DNA from: Chloroflexota bacterium
Lineage (GTDB): Bacteria; Chloroflexota; Dehalococcoidia; JABGRK01
Reading direction: 5' to 3'
DNA: 9,919 nucleotides
NCBI GenBank assembly: GCA_030665485.1
Contig: DAOUZV010000036.1
Coordinates: 1 to 9,919 of the forward strand
Below the pieces are notes generated by a model, which saw only the letters and a program-made list of their open reading frames with translations, did not search any database and had not been told where the DNA came from. Position numbers and translations under genes: made by a program. Positions within the stretch are counted from its first letter, which is position 1. Each line of letters opens with the position of its first letter. Shown in pieces: positions 1-7,662 of this stretch.

Positions 1-279
1 AATATCATCCTGCAGCTTGAACTTGAGCAGGTAGTACTGCTCATCTGTTTCCGGATTGCTTGCCTGCTGGATTACGGCGTTGTCGTATCCCATTCCAAGC
101 AGCGTATCGCGCAGCTCGGTCTGCTCCACCGTTTCCTCAAAGTTGATGGTCATGGTGTAGCCGCCCTCAAAATCGATGCCCAACTTGAGTTGAGCCACAC
201 TTAAGGATATGATTCCGGCCAGTATTACAAGGCCCGATATGATGAAGAACCGTTTTCGTTTTTTTGCAAAATTGAGCAT
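1..279 (-). CDS. secF: SecF, protein translocase subunit (partial, N-terminal 93 residues)
   Basis: SecF partners SecD in the membrane complex that uses the proton gradient to help the SecYEG channel pull exported proteins across. Translation from the ATG at 279 gives 93 residues, and the frame stays open to the window edge, so the C-terminal part is missing here. A basic start (MLNFAKKRKR) is followed by one hydrophobic segment at about residues 11-27. Next comes KLGIDFEGGYTM, the GIDFxGG signature at the start of the SecF periplasmic domain, and then a soluble stretch rich in Glu and Gln. The gene begins 3 bases after the secD stop, so the two are almost certainly co-transcribed and translationally coupled. 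The upstream ribosome binding site is weak (GCAAGAG), which fits coupling. Identity is secure from the motif and the secD neighbour. Confidence 0.95.
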   Translation of the reverse strand, partial: MLNFAKKRKRFFIISGLVILAGIISLSVAQLKLGIDFEGGYTMTINFEETVEQTELRDTLLGMGYDNAVIQQASNPETDEQYYLLKFKLQDDI

Positions 280-282
280 CTT

Positions 283-1812
283 TTACTCTTGCTTCTGTGA
301 CCCGCCAAAAAAGAGGCTGGTCTTTTTTGCTATGCGTGTGCCTATGAAAAGCCGCAGCAGCGACTTTGTTATCAGTATGGCGGTGAGCATGCTTACCGCA
401 ACGCCGATAAGCAGGGATAAGGCAAAGCCCATGACTATGGTGGTTCCCAGGGTGTTGCCGAACCAGTACAGGATTATACAGGTGATTATGGTTGATATAT
501 TGCTGTCGCGGATGGACGTCCACGCTCTGTCGAAGCCGGCCTCAATGGCCGCTCCCACGGTTCTGCCGAAGCGGATTTCTTCCCTTAGGCGCTCGAATAT
601 GAGCACGTTGGCATCAACGGCCATGCCGATGGATAGAACGAGAGCGGCGATACCGCCCAGTGTGAGCGTTATGGGCACCAGTTTGAAAATAGATAACACG
701 ATGAGAACATAGATTATCAGCGATATGCTGGCCAGCAGGCCGGGCCGCCGGTAGTAGATGATCATGAAAAGCAGCACCAGCGCCAGGCCTATGCCGCCGG
801 CAAGCAAGCTCTTGTTGAGGGAGTCGGCGCCCAGGGTGCCGCTGACGAAGTAGTTGTATTGATATTCCAGCGGTATGGGCAGAGCACCCTGATTGAGCTG
901 GATGGCCAGAATGAGGGCTTCATCCCTGCTCAGCCCCGTGATTTCGCCCGAACCCTCTTCGATCTGAGTTGCCACATTAGGCGCCCTGATGACCTCGTTG
1001 TCAAGAAAAACGCCCAACTTTTTACCTACCAGGTCTTCTGTAATCTGACTTAGAAGCTTAACGCCGTCACCCTGCACTTTGAAGAGGACAACTATCTCGG
1101 TACCTATGCCGCCCTGGCTCGGCCGCGAAATGGCGCTGGATTCGGCCGCAAGATATTCGCCAGTTAATTGTATTATTTCACCGTCAATCTCGCCGGTGGC
1201 CGGTATCCACTGGGTGATGCTGGCGCTCTCAGAATATCCAACCCTCGCCGCATCCGTCAAAGTGACTATGTTGTTATCGGTATCAAGGGATTCTATTACA
1301 TAGTCGCTTCCATCCCAAGCAGTGCCTATTCTTATGCTGCTGTTTACGGTTAAACTAGAGGCGTCATCAACGGTTATCGCTGTATCGCCGGCAGATACTG
1401 TCGCTGCCAGGTTGGTCTTGCCATCCTCCGCCTCCTCAGCCAGTTTGCGGAAGTCCAGTTCTGCGGTTTGACCAATCAGGGCAAGTACATCTTCCAGTTC
1501 CTCTTGAGTATGGATTCCCGGCAGCTGTATGGAGATACCGCCACCCTCTACGGCGACTATGGGCTCGTCCACGCCGTAGGCGTTTACGCGGTTTTCAATG
1601 ATGTTTCTTACTTCGGCAAGCTGACCTTCAGGGTTTGGTGATTCGGATGTATCCGCTTCATATACGACGTGGACTCCGCCGCGCAGGTCGAGGCCCAGCT
1701 TCCATTCCTCTCTTCTGAAACTGCCAATACCGAAAGCGGTGGCACATACCCATATGGTAAGGCCGACGAGGATGCATATTGATGTTAGTCTTATAAGCTT
1801 GTTTTTGCGCAT
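283..1812 (-). CDS. secD: SecD, protein translocase subunit with an unusual insertion
   Basis: SecD is the larger half of the SecDF export motor. The 509 residues read in order as follows: a first membrane helix (about 9-28); the P1 signature GLDLRGG (40-46); an extracytoplasmic domain to about residue 330; then five further membrane helices. The last part carries YYRRPGL (353-359), the conserved GMAVDANVLIFER (396-408) with the Asp implicated in proton transfer, and SNISTII (438-444). Compared with the usual SecD layout, residues about 128-203 are extra. They lie between GQTAELDFR and PATGEIDG, two stretches that are normally close together, and look like a small beta-rich module (GDTAITVDDASSLTVNSSI). 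The gene follows the tRNA nucleotidyltransferase after 62 bases and precedes secF by 3. The ATG at 1812 is chosen because it is followed directly by the basic and hydrophobic signal-anchor; the nearby upstream ATG (1820) is out of frame. Confidence 0.96.
   Translation of the reverse strand: MRKNKLIRLTSICILVGLTIWVCATAFGIGSFRREEWKLGLDLRGGVHVVYEADTSESPNPEGQLAEVRNIIENRVNAYGVDEPIVAVEGGGISIQLPGIHTQEELEDVLALIGQTAELDFRKLAEEAEDGKTNLAATVSAGDTAITVDDASSLTVNSSIRIGTAWDGSDYVIESLDTDNNIVTLTDAARVGYSESASITQWIPATGEIDGEIIQLTGEYLAAESSAISRPSQGGIGTEIVVLFKVQGDGVKLLSQITEDLVGKKLGVFLDNEVIRAPNVATQIEEGSGEITGLSRDEALILAIQLNQGALPIPLEYQYNYFVSGTLGADSLNKSLLAGGIGLALVLLFMIIYYRRPGLLASISLIIYVLIVLSIFKLVPITLTLGGIAALVLSIGMAVDANVLIFERLREEIRFGRTVGAAIEAGFDRAWTSIRDSNISTIITCIILYWFGNTLGTTIVMGFALSLLIGVAVSMLTAILITKSLLRLFIGTRIAKKTSLFFGGSQKQE
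1213..1431 (-). other. Beta-rich insertion within the SecD P1 domain
   Basis: These bases encode SecD residues about 128-200. The residues before them (GQTAELDFR) and after them (PATGEIDGEIIQLTGEYL) match conserved SecD blocks that normally sit almost side by side. The inserted part has alternating Thr/Val/Ile strands with Gly-Asp turns, including SAGDTAITVDD, NSSIRIG and NIVTLTDAARVGYS. That style resembles small beta-sandwich modules found in phage structural and surface proteins (a resemblance from memory, not a search). The reading frame continues cleanly through it, so it is part of the protein rather than a disruption. The exact ends are uncertain by several residues. Confidence 0.6.
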
Positions 1813-1820
1813 AAAAACAT

Positions 1821-1844
1821 CCCGCCTTAACTTTTAAGAACGGG
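1821..1844 (-). promoter_or_regulatory. Hairpin just upstream of the secD start, covering its ribosome binding region
   Basis: Read on the minus strand, CCCG-TT-CTTAA pairs with TTAAG-G-CGGG around a three-base loop (AAG). The right arm contains the only purine-rich stretch (AAGGCGGG) upstream of the secD ATG, so folding would hide the ribosome binding region. The arm is followed by ATGTTTTT, so a weak intrinsic terminator or attenuator at the end of the tRNA nucleotidyltransferase gene is an alternative reading. The stem has a mismatch or bulge in the middle and a short T-run, so either role is tentative. Confidence 0.4.
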
Positions 1845-1874
1845 CAATTGCTACAAATAATACTATATTACAGC

Positions 1875-3323
1875 TCAATTGAAAAGACGTTTGGTCAAAT
1901 TGATTGCCTCGTCTTTTGAATGTATTTCCCCTGCCGCCTGAGCCTCACGTACCGTTTCCAGTATCGTCCCCATCTCGGGTCCGGGTTCTATTCCCATCTC
2001 GATAAGATCGTTTCCGTCTATCAGTTTGGGTGGTTTTACCACATTCTGCTCCTGCGAATGTTTGAGCATGACGTATTTTATTAACTGTATGTGATAGTTC
2101 CAATGCTCTTTATTCAGCAGGGGCCCTCGCGCGGCGAGATGATCGGCGAGGCTCAGCAGTAGTATGTCGAAGGCATCATCTTCCGTATCCCGGTAGTAGC
2201 GGTATATGGCGCGGTGTGTTGGCATCTCCCAGTTGTTGCTTAATTGAGTGGGGCGCATGTGCTGTTCGATTATGCGTTCTGCGGTTTTGATTTCTTTTCC
2301 ACTGAAACGCAGCCTGGTCATAAGGCTTTTAGCCATCTGCGCGCCATCTTTGCTGTGGCCCAAGAACCGCATGCGCCCGTCTTCCTCGATGCTTTTGGTA
2401 ACGGGCTTGCCTATGTCGTGAAGCAGGGCGGCTATTTTAAGTATGGTCATGCGCGAGTGTCCGCTGCTTATTTCCTGGCGGAAGTGGTTTGTCAGTTCAT
2501 CCGTCCACGGTATCTCCGCCAGACCGTTCTGCCCCGTCCCGATATTCGTAAATAGCTTGTCCAGGGCGGCAACGGTTTCTATAGAATGGTTGAAGACGTC
2601 CCAGTTGTGTTCCTTGGGCTGATCAACACCCTTGCAGGCGTCGAGCTCCGGCAGCAATGGCGAGATAAGGTTAAGCTCATCCATGAGGCGCAGTACCGTG
2701 TATGACTGGTTAGTGGCGATGGAGGAGCAAAACTCGTCGCGTATGCGCTCACCGGCAACAGCGGACGCTAGGTGAGCATCACGTTTTATGAAGGATTTGG
2801 TTTTTTCTTCAATGTCGAAGCCGAGCTCAGCGGCGTGGCGTATCGCCCGCAGCAATCGCACCGGATCCTGTTTGAAGATATCATCGCTGGTTGCTCTTAT
2901 GGTTTTTTGCAGGAGATCGTTGTAGCCATTTTGGGGGTCGATCACTGTTAGCTTTTCTGCTATCCAGTTCAAGTTTACGGCCATGGTGTTGATGGTAAAA
3001 TCGCGTCTGGCCAGATCGTCATCGATGCCGTTTTCGATTGTGGAAAAGTCCAGATCGAATTCCGGCAGGACTACTCTGGCTACCTTGTTGTCATTGTCCA
3101 GTAGCACAAATTTACCGTCGAGCTCCGCCGCTATCTCTTTTGCTACCGCCGTCGCATCGCCCAATACGGCGATATCAACATCTTGCGTACCTTTGCCGAG
3201 CAAAGCGTCACGGACGTAGCCGCCGACAAGGTATGTTTGGATGCTTCGCTGGGATAGAAAATCAGCAAGACGGTGTATTACTGCGGAGGTTCGTTCATCT
3301 ATGGACAGAGTTATATCTGGCAT
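1875..3323 (-). CDS. cca: CCA tRNA nucleotidyltransferase / poly(A) polymerase family protein with HD domain
   Basis: This enzyme of the class II nucleotidyltransferase family adds or repairs the CCA end (or its A) of tRNAs without a nucleic acid template. In its 482 residues the head domain shows YLVGGYVRD (31-39), the metal-binding DVD (48-50), RRDFTINTMAVN (106-117) and the neck motif DPVRLLRAIRHAAELGF (153-169). A central HD phosphohydrolase-type domain follows, with HNWDVFNHS (239-247) and ALLHDIGKP (299-307). It ends with a helical tRNA-binding region containing PPKLIDGNDLIEMGIEPGP, typical of this family. The start lies 4 bases after the def stop, implying one transcript from the def promoter. 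Whether it adds all three bases or only A cannot be decided here; some bacteria split the task between two paralogues. The family call is secure and the exact specificity less so. Confidence 0.9.
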   Translation of the reverse strand: MPDITLSIDERTSAVIHRLADFLSQRSIQTYLVGGYVRDALLGKGTQDVDIAVLGDATAVAKEIAAELDGKFVLLDNDNKVARVVLPEFDLDFSTIENGIDDDLARRDFTINTMAVNLNWIAEKLTVIDPQNGYNDLLQKTIRATSDDIFKQDPVRLLRAIRHAAELGFDIEEKTKSFIKRDAHLASAVAGERIRDEFCSSIATNQSYTVLRLMDELNLISPLLPELDACKGVDQPKEHNWDVFNHSIETVAALDKLFTNIGTGQNGLAEIPWTDELTNHFRQEISSGHSRMTILKIAALLHDIGKPVTKSIEEDGRMRFLGHSKDGAQMAKSLMTRLRFSGKEIKTAERIIEQHMRPTQLSNNWEMPTHRAIYRYYRDTEDDAFDILLLSLADHLAARGPLLNKEHWNYHIQLIKYVMLKHSQEQNVVKPPKLIDGNDLIEMGIEPGPEMGTILETVREAQAAGEIHSKDEAINLTKRLFN

Positions 3324-3327
3324 GTTG

Positions 3328-3825
3328 TTAGATTTCCCGCTGATCGGGGTCAGGTATCATCTCGATTTTATAAAGCTTGTCTTTATTTACAAGGCGGTTT
3401 GTGTATAGTATCCCGTTTAGGTGGTCTATTTCATGCTCAAGCACCTGAGCCAAAAGCCCGTCGGCTTTTATCCTCATCTTCTCGCCGTTCAAATCCAGCG
3501 CCTTTACCTTGACCGTCTCCGAACGGGTGATCTCGCCACGATATCCGGGATAACTGAGGCATCCCTCCGTAACCTGCCGCTCGCCCTTCTGTTCAGTTAC
3601 CTCCGGGTTGATTAGAATTATCGGTTCTTCTTCGGGTATTTCGATTACTGTTAGCCTCAGCGGCTCGCCTACCTGCGGTGCGGCAAGGCCCACGCCATAA
3701 GCCTTGCGCATGGTTTCCAGCATGTCGTCGGCCAGCTTCTTGAGTTCCTTGCCGAAGCTGCGCACGCGTTTTGCTTTCTGCTCAAGTATAGGTTCTCCGA
3801 ATCCCAAAATCTCGCGGATTGCCAT
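3328..3825 (-). CDS. def: Peptide deformylase
   Basis: Peptide deformylase removes the formyl group from the initiator methionine of new proteins. All three family motifs are present in 165 residues: GVGLAAPQVG (44-53), EGCLSYPG (87-94, metal ligand Cys89) and EHEIDHLNG (130-138), where His131 and His135 bind the metal and Glu132 is the catalytic residue. Length is normal for a bacterial enzyme. The ATG at 3825 is preceded by GAGG with a 5-base gap. It is the first gene after a likely promoter and is followed after 4 bases by the tRNA nucleotidyltransferase. The common partner fmt (methionyl-tRNA formyltransferase) is not in this window; priA lies upstream, as in many bacteria that carry a priA-def-fmt group. 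Confidence 0.97.
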   Translation of the reverse strand: MAIREILGFGEPILEQKAKRVRSFGKELKKLADDMLETMRKAYGVGLAAPQVGEPLRLTVIEIPEEEPIILINPEVTEQKGERQVTEGCLSYPGYRGEITRSETVKVKALDLNGEKMRIKADGLLAQVLEHEIDHLNGILYTNRLVNKDKLYKIEMIPDPDQREI

Positions 3826-3855
3826 TTATCCCTCTATATCGTTCAGTATTATTCG

Positions 3856-3884
3856 ATTATATGTCAGTATAAACTGCAATGCAA
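3856..3884 (-). promoter_or_regulatory. Sigma70-type promoter for def-cca-secDF
   Basis: On the minus strand a perfect -10 box TATAAT (3856-3861) lies 17 bases downstream of TTGCAT (3879-3884), a partial -35 match (TTG kept). Predicted transcription would begin near 3849, giving a leader of about 24 bases before the def ATG. It sits in the largest gap of the minus-strand block (3826-3928) and so marks the likely start of a separate def transcript. A short perfect palindrome, ATAGC-AA-GCTAT (3885-3896), abuts the -35 and might be a binding site. No terminator for priA is visible in the gap, so readthrough is possible. Confidence 0.6.
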
Positions 3885-3928
3885 ATAGCTTGCTATGACT
3901 TTTCTCTCTTTTTAGCGGAAGGGTAAGG

Positions 3929-6349
3929 CTAGAGGAGGCTGACCGGGTCGATGTCCACCGACCAGCCGTTGGGTATGACCACCTTATTTAATAGTTCCAG
4001 CGGGTTTTGGCTGCGTATCACGATCTGCCACCTGTATCTGCCGCGCAGTCTTTCTATAAATGAAGGCGATGGGCCTATGAGGCCTGTGTTGGCAAGACCC
4101 CACACGTTTATCTCGCGCACAAGCAGCTTGTATAGCCGCTGTGCCTCTTTCTGGCAGCGCTCGGCGTTGTTGTGGGTATACAGCAGCAGCGCCAGTTTGC
4201 TGAAAGGCGGGTAGTTGAGCTGACGCCTGTACGATATCTCTTTACCATAGAAATCGTCGTAGTCCTGTTTTGATGCGGCGGCCACTGCGTAATGCTCCGG
4301 GTTATAGGTTTGTATTACGACCTTGCCGCGCTGTATATCACGGCCGGCCCTGCCTGCCACCTGCGTGAGTATCTGAAAGGTACGCTCTCCCGCCCTGAAG
4401 TCGGGCAGGTGCAATGCTATATCGGCGCTGATGACCCCAACCAGGGTCACCAGCGGCATGTCCAGCCCCTTGGCCACCATCTGCGTGCCGATGAGTATAT
4501 CGGCCTGATGCGCCAGAAACTTGTTTAGAATATCCTCGTGCGAGTGTTTCCCCTTGGTTACATCGCGGTCCCACCTCAGGATACGTGCTGCTTTGAACCA
4601 CTTGGCCACTTCCTCGGCCACCTTCTGGGTGCCGACACCGAGGAATTTTATTCTCCTGCTGCTACAGTTGGGGCATAAATCGGGTACGGTGGTACGATAG
4701 TTGCACTGATGGCAAATGAGCCCCTGTTCTGCCGAGTGGTAGGTCATGGACACTTGGCACCTGCGGCAGCTTATCACGTGTCCGCAGTCACGGCACTGCA
4801 CGAATGATGCCGTTCCACGCCGATTAAGGAATAAAATCACCTGTTCTTTGGCTGCCAGTGTCTCAGATATGGCCTGTGACAGCGGTCTGCTGAAGATACT
4901 CCTGTTGCCCTTTTTCAGTTCATCGCGCATGTCAACCAGCTCAACCTCGGGCAGCTCCTTCTTAGCTTCTTTGGCTATCCGTTCCGGTAGTTCAAGCAAA
5001 TGGTATGCGCCGCTTTTGGCGTTAAAGTAGCTGGACACATCCGGCGTGGCGCTGCCCAGAATCACGGTTGCGCCGGTAAGCTCGCTCAGTTTAACTGCCA
5101 CATCTCTTGAGTGGTAGCGCGGCGATTGCTCCTGTTGTTTGTATGTCCACTCATGCTCTTCATCTATTACTATGAGGCCGATAGCGGGCTGCGGCGCAAA
5201 AATGGCTCCCCGCGAGCCGATAACTACATCGAATAAGCCCTCTTTTATGCGTTGCCACTCGTCATATTGTTCTCCGGGAGACAGTCTGCTATGCAATACG
5301 GCTACCCTGTCTGGAAAGCGCGATGAGAAGCGTGTGATAGTTTGCGGGGTTAGCGATATTTCCGGTACTAGTACTATGCCCTTTTTGCCCTGCGCGACGG
5401 TTTGCTCCAGTGCGCGTAGGTAGATCTCAGTTTTACCGCTGCCGGTGACGCCATGCAGCAGGAACACCTTTCCTGCGCCGTCGCTTGTATCATTTATGTC
5501 GGCTTCTATATCACGCCAGATGGTTTCCTGTGCTTGGGTAAGTATGGGAGGCATTGCGGTCTGGAAACTATAATGGGCAAGTGGATCTCGATGAACCCTT
5601 GTTTTTTCTATAGATATGATTTCTTTGTCGACAAGCGTTTTAACCGATGACTGTGAGAATTCACGCCGTGCTGCGGTTGCGGGAATCGGTTTTGTTGCTT
5701 TGATAAGGCACTGAAGTAATGCTGTTTGCTTGTTGGGCTTGGTATTATCAAGTAGTTCTTTACCTTCTTTAGGAGAGATATTTAACTTAATGTATTCTCG
5801 AAATTTAGGCGCAACTTTCGGTTTTATAGTTTTATAATCTTTTTGCACCATGCATAAATTTAAAAGAATGCGTATCTCGGGTGCTGTTTTACGCTTGCCG
5901 AGAGCTTTGTAAAGTTCCTTTGATTCGATTCTACCCTTATTGCGGATATATTCTAGGATTTCTTTTTGTTTTTCAGTGACTGGCTCTCTGTTAGGTGTAG
6001 GCGTGTCACTTTCGAAGCAGAAGAAAGTCAATGCTTTTCTTTCGAATCCAGTGGGGAGCATCAATGAAGCAGCATAGAAGTAAGGGGACAAGTAGTTGTC
6101 GCCAATCCATCGTGCCATCTCAATCTGATGAGGCGCAAGCAGGGGGTAGAGGCTTATGAGGCTATCTATAGGTTTGGTATCTTCAAAAAGGGGAGTTTCG
6201 GTTACGCCAAAGACTATTCCTTGAACCAGCCTAGGCCCGAAAGGAACCCAGACCGCGTGTCCGGGTTCAAGCTCAAGTCCTTGTGGTATGGCATAGCTAA
6301 AGGTTCTGGGCTGGGCTACCGGAGAGTTGACAGCAACCTCAGCATACAT
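3929..6349 (-). CDS. priA: PriA, primosomal replication restart helicase (3'-5')
   Basis: PriA recognises stalled or repaired forks and reloads the replisome. The 806 residues show an N-terminal 3'-DNA-end binding domain (about 1-105), then a winged-helix and linker region (about 120-255). The helicase core has GVTGSGKT (300-307, Walker A), DEEH (396-399), GSATP (432-436), GTQMVAKGLDMP (621-632) and QVAGRAGR (663-670). All eight zinc-binding cysteines of the inserted zinc module are present (519, 522, 528, 531, 546, 549, 559, 562). The C-terminal domain is intact, so the protein should be active. The ATG at 6349 is preceded by AAGGA with a 6-base gap and lies 9 bases after the rplS stop. Bases about 5576-6028, coding for residues about 108-258, are distinctly AT-rich compared with the rest of the gene, although the frame is unbroken. 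Confidence 0.97.
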   Translation of the reverse strand: MYAEVAVNSPVAQPRTFSYAIPQGLELEPGHAVWVPFGPRLVQGIVFGVTETPLFEDTKPIDSLISLYPLLAPHQIEMARWIGDNYLSPYFYAASLMLPTGFERKALTFFCFESDTPTPNREPVTEKQKEILEYIRNKGRIESKELYKALGKRKTAPEIRILLNLCMVQKDYKTIKPKVAPKFREYIKLNISPKEGKELLDNTKPNKQTALLQCLIKATKPIPATAARREFSQSSVKTLVDKEIISIEKTRVHRDPLAHYSFQTAMPPILTQAQETIWRDIEADINDTSDGAGKVFLLHGVTGSGKTEIYLRALEQTVAQGKKGIVLVPEISLTPQTITRFSSRFPDRVAVLHSRLSPGEQYDEWQRIKEGLFDVVIGSRGAIFAPQPAIGLIVIDEEHEWTYKQQEQSPRYHSRDVAVKLSELTGATVILGSATPDVSSYFNAKSGAYHLLELPERIAKEAKKELPEVELVDMRDELKKGNRSIFSRPLSQAISETLAAKEQVILFLNRRGTASFVQCRDCGHVISCRRCQVSMTYHSAEQGLICHQCNYRTTVPDLCPNCSSRRIKFLGVGTQKVAEEVAKWFKAARILRWDRDVTKGKHSHEDILNKFLAHQADILIGTQMVAKGLDMPLVTLVGVISADIALHLPDFRAGERTFQILTQVAGRAGRDIQRGKVVIQTYNPEHYAVAAASKQDYDDFYGKEISYRRQLNYPPFSKLALLLYTHNNAERCQKEAQRLYKLLVREINVWGLANTGLIGPSPSFIERLRGRYRWQIVIRSQNPLELLNKVVIPNGWSVDIDPVSLL

Positions 6350-6358
6350 CCTTTATCC

Positions 6359-6928
6359 TTAGTATCTTTTCTCCTTGATGCGGGGGAGTTTCCATTTAAA
6401 GTCGCGCAGGTAATATAGCTTGGCGCGGCGCACTTTGCCGTGACGTTTTACCTCTACCTTCTCCACCCTGGGTGAGTTGAAAAGAAAGGTACGCTCCACA
6501 CCGACGCCATGAGCAACACGCCTGACGGTAAAATTGCCGCCAATGGCAGTATTGCGGATGCGCATTACCACGCCCTCAAAGGCCTGTATGCGCTCTCGTG
6601 TGCCCTCAACCACCTTGGCGCTTACCCTTACGGTGTCGCCCGGGCCGAAATCGGGAATGTTGGGATTGCCAACAGGCTCCTCTATTTCCTTTGTATCATC
6701 AACAGGTTCAATTTCCTCGCTGGTTTCTTCCACTGCTTCTTCGGCGCTGGCTTCTACGGCATCATCTGCGGTAGCCTCAGGAGCTTCGGCGCTTTCGGTA
6801 GCTTCGACTGCCTCCGTAGTTTCCTCTACCGCTTCAGCAGCCACTTCTGTGGTATCTTCAGCGCTGGAATCTGTAGTTTCAACATTTTCAGTATTCTCGG
6901 TGGGTTCAACTGTCTCATTGGTGTCCAT
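6359..6928 (-). CDS. rplS: 50S ribosomal protein L19 (bL19) with long acidic N-terminal extension
   Basis: L19 is a large-subunit protein at the 30S-50S interface. Residues about 87-189 are a complete L19: IPDFGPGDTVRV (91-102), AFEGVVMRIRN (116-126), GVGVERTF (141-148), and a basic end with RRAKLYYLRD. The usual family length is about 115 residues; this one has 189, because residues 1-86 form a low-complexity stretch of Glu, Asp, Thr, Ala and Val. By hand count 33 of these 86 are acidic and only one (Lys80) is basic. The peptide AVEETTE (33-39) recurs as AVEETSE (65-71), suggesting growth by internal duplication. The ATG at 6928 lies 2 bases after the trmD stop, with AGGA 9 bases upstream. 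No good alternative start is evident near the conserved domain, so the extension is probably translated. Confidence 0.95.
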   Translation of the reverse strand: MDTNETVEPTENTENVETTDSSAEDTTEVAAEAVEETTEAVEATESAEAPEATADDAVEASAEEAVEETSEEIEPVDDTKEIEEPVGNPNIPDFGPGDTVRVSAKVVEGTRERIQAFEGVVMRIRNTAIGGNFTVRRVAHGVGVERTFLFNSPRVEKVEVKRHGKVRRAKLYYLRDFKWKLPRIKEKRY

Positions 6929-6930
6929 TT

Positions 6931-7653
6931 TTATCTATCCTTTATCTCATTCTGTATAATTTGCCTCTCGCTTTCAGAGAGGTCTGCATCTTTTAGCAAA
7001 TCGGGTCGGCGTTTTGCCGTCTTCTTAATAGATTGCTGCCTTCGCCACTTGGTGATCTCGGCGTGGTTACCCGACAGCAATACCGCCGGCACTTCCCATC
7101 CCTGATACTGTGCCGGCCTGGTGTACTGCGGGTACTCCAGCAGGCCGTTCATCATAGAATCTTGCTCTATTTCGGCCCCCAGTGCACCGGGCAGACGTCT
7201 TATTATAGCATCAACCACCACCATTGCTGCAAGTTCGCCGCCGCTGATCACGTAATCCCCGATGGAAATCTCATCGGTTACCATGTGTTCCCTGACCCGC
7301 TCATCTACACCCTCATAGCGTCCGCATATGAGAATAAGGCGGGATTTTTGGGCCAGATTATCAGCTGTCTTTTGGCTGAACTGTCTGCCCTGAGGTGTGA
7401 GCAGCACCGTAGGTGTGCCGTTTTCAATATTCAGCTTTGTTAAGGAATCAAACAGGGGCTCCGGCATCATCACCATTCCCTCGCCGCCACCGTAAGGGTA
7501 GTCGTCCACTACCTTATGTTTGCCTATACCACTATTTCTTATATTATGCAGTTCGATTTGAACTATGTTGTTATCGATAGCGCGCTTTATGATACTGTGG
7601 CCGAAAGGGCCACCGAACATTTCGGGGAACAGAGTTAGTATGTCGATGCGCAT
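6931..7653 (-). CDS. trmD: tRNA (guanine-N1-)-methyltransferase TrmD
   Basis: TrmD methylates G37 next to the anticodon of several tRNAs using S-adenosylmethionine, which prevents +1 frameshifting. The 240 residues carry the full family pattern: DDYPYGGGEGM (50-60), LLTPQGR (84-90), CGRYEGVDER (110-119), SIGDYVISGGE (130-140), Arg154, and the catalytic-Asp region EQDSMMNGLLEYPQYTRP (163-180, Asp165). VLLSGNHAEI (191-200) opens the C-terminal tRNA-binding domain. TrmD normally works as a dimer with a trefoil knot. It sits between the molybdopterin gene (9-base gap) and rplS (2-base gap). The trmD-rplS pair is widespread, but the usual upstream partners rpsP and rimM are absent. Confidence 0.97.
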   Translation of the reverse strand: MRIDILTLFPEMFGGPFGHSIIKRAIDNNIVQIELHNIRNSGIGKHKVVDDYPYGGGEGMVMMPEPLFDSLTKLNIENGTPTVLLTPQGRQFSQKTADNLAQKSRLILICGRYEGVDERVREHMVTDEISIGDYVISGGELAAMVVVDAIIRRLPGALGAEIEQDSMMNGLLEYPQYTRPAQYQGWEVPAVLLSGNHAEITKWRRQQSIKKTAKRRPDLLKDADLSESERQIIQNEIKDR

Positions 7654-7662
7654 TTTAAGTGC

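Noticed and set aside
209..712. A 167-codon plus-strand frame opposite secD and secF
   Set aside because: It lies antisense to clearly conserved secD/secF coding sequence and shows no recognisable domain.
6671..6928. The rplS extension as a separate small acidic gene fused by a sequencing error
   Set aside because: The frame is continuous, the ATG is well placed behind trmD, and no alternative start with a ribosome binding site is seen near the L19 core.
6534..6959. A long open frame of 141 codons on the plus strand opposite rplS, rich in Ser and Val
   Set aside because: It is the mirror of the Glu/Thr/Ala-rich L19 extension in the opposite frame, an expected artefact of that codon composition.
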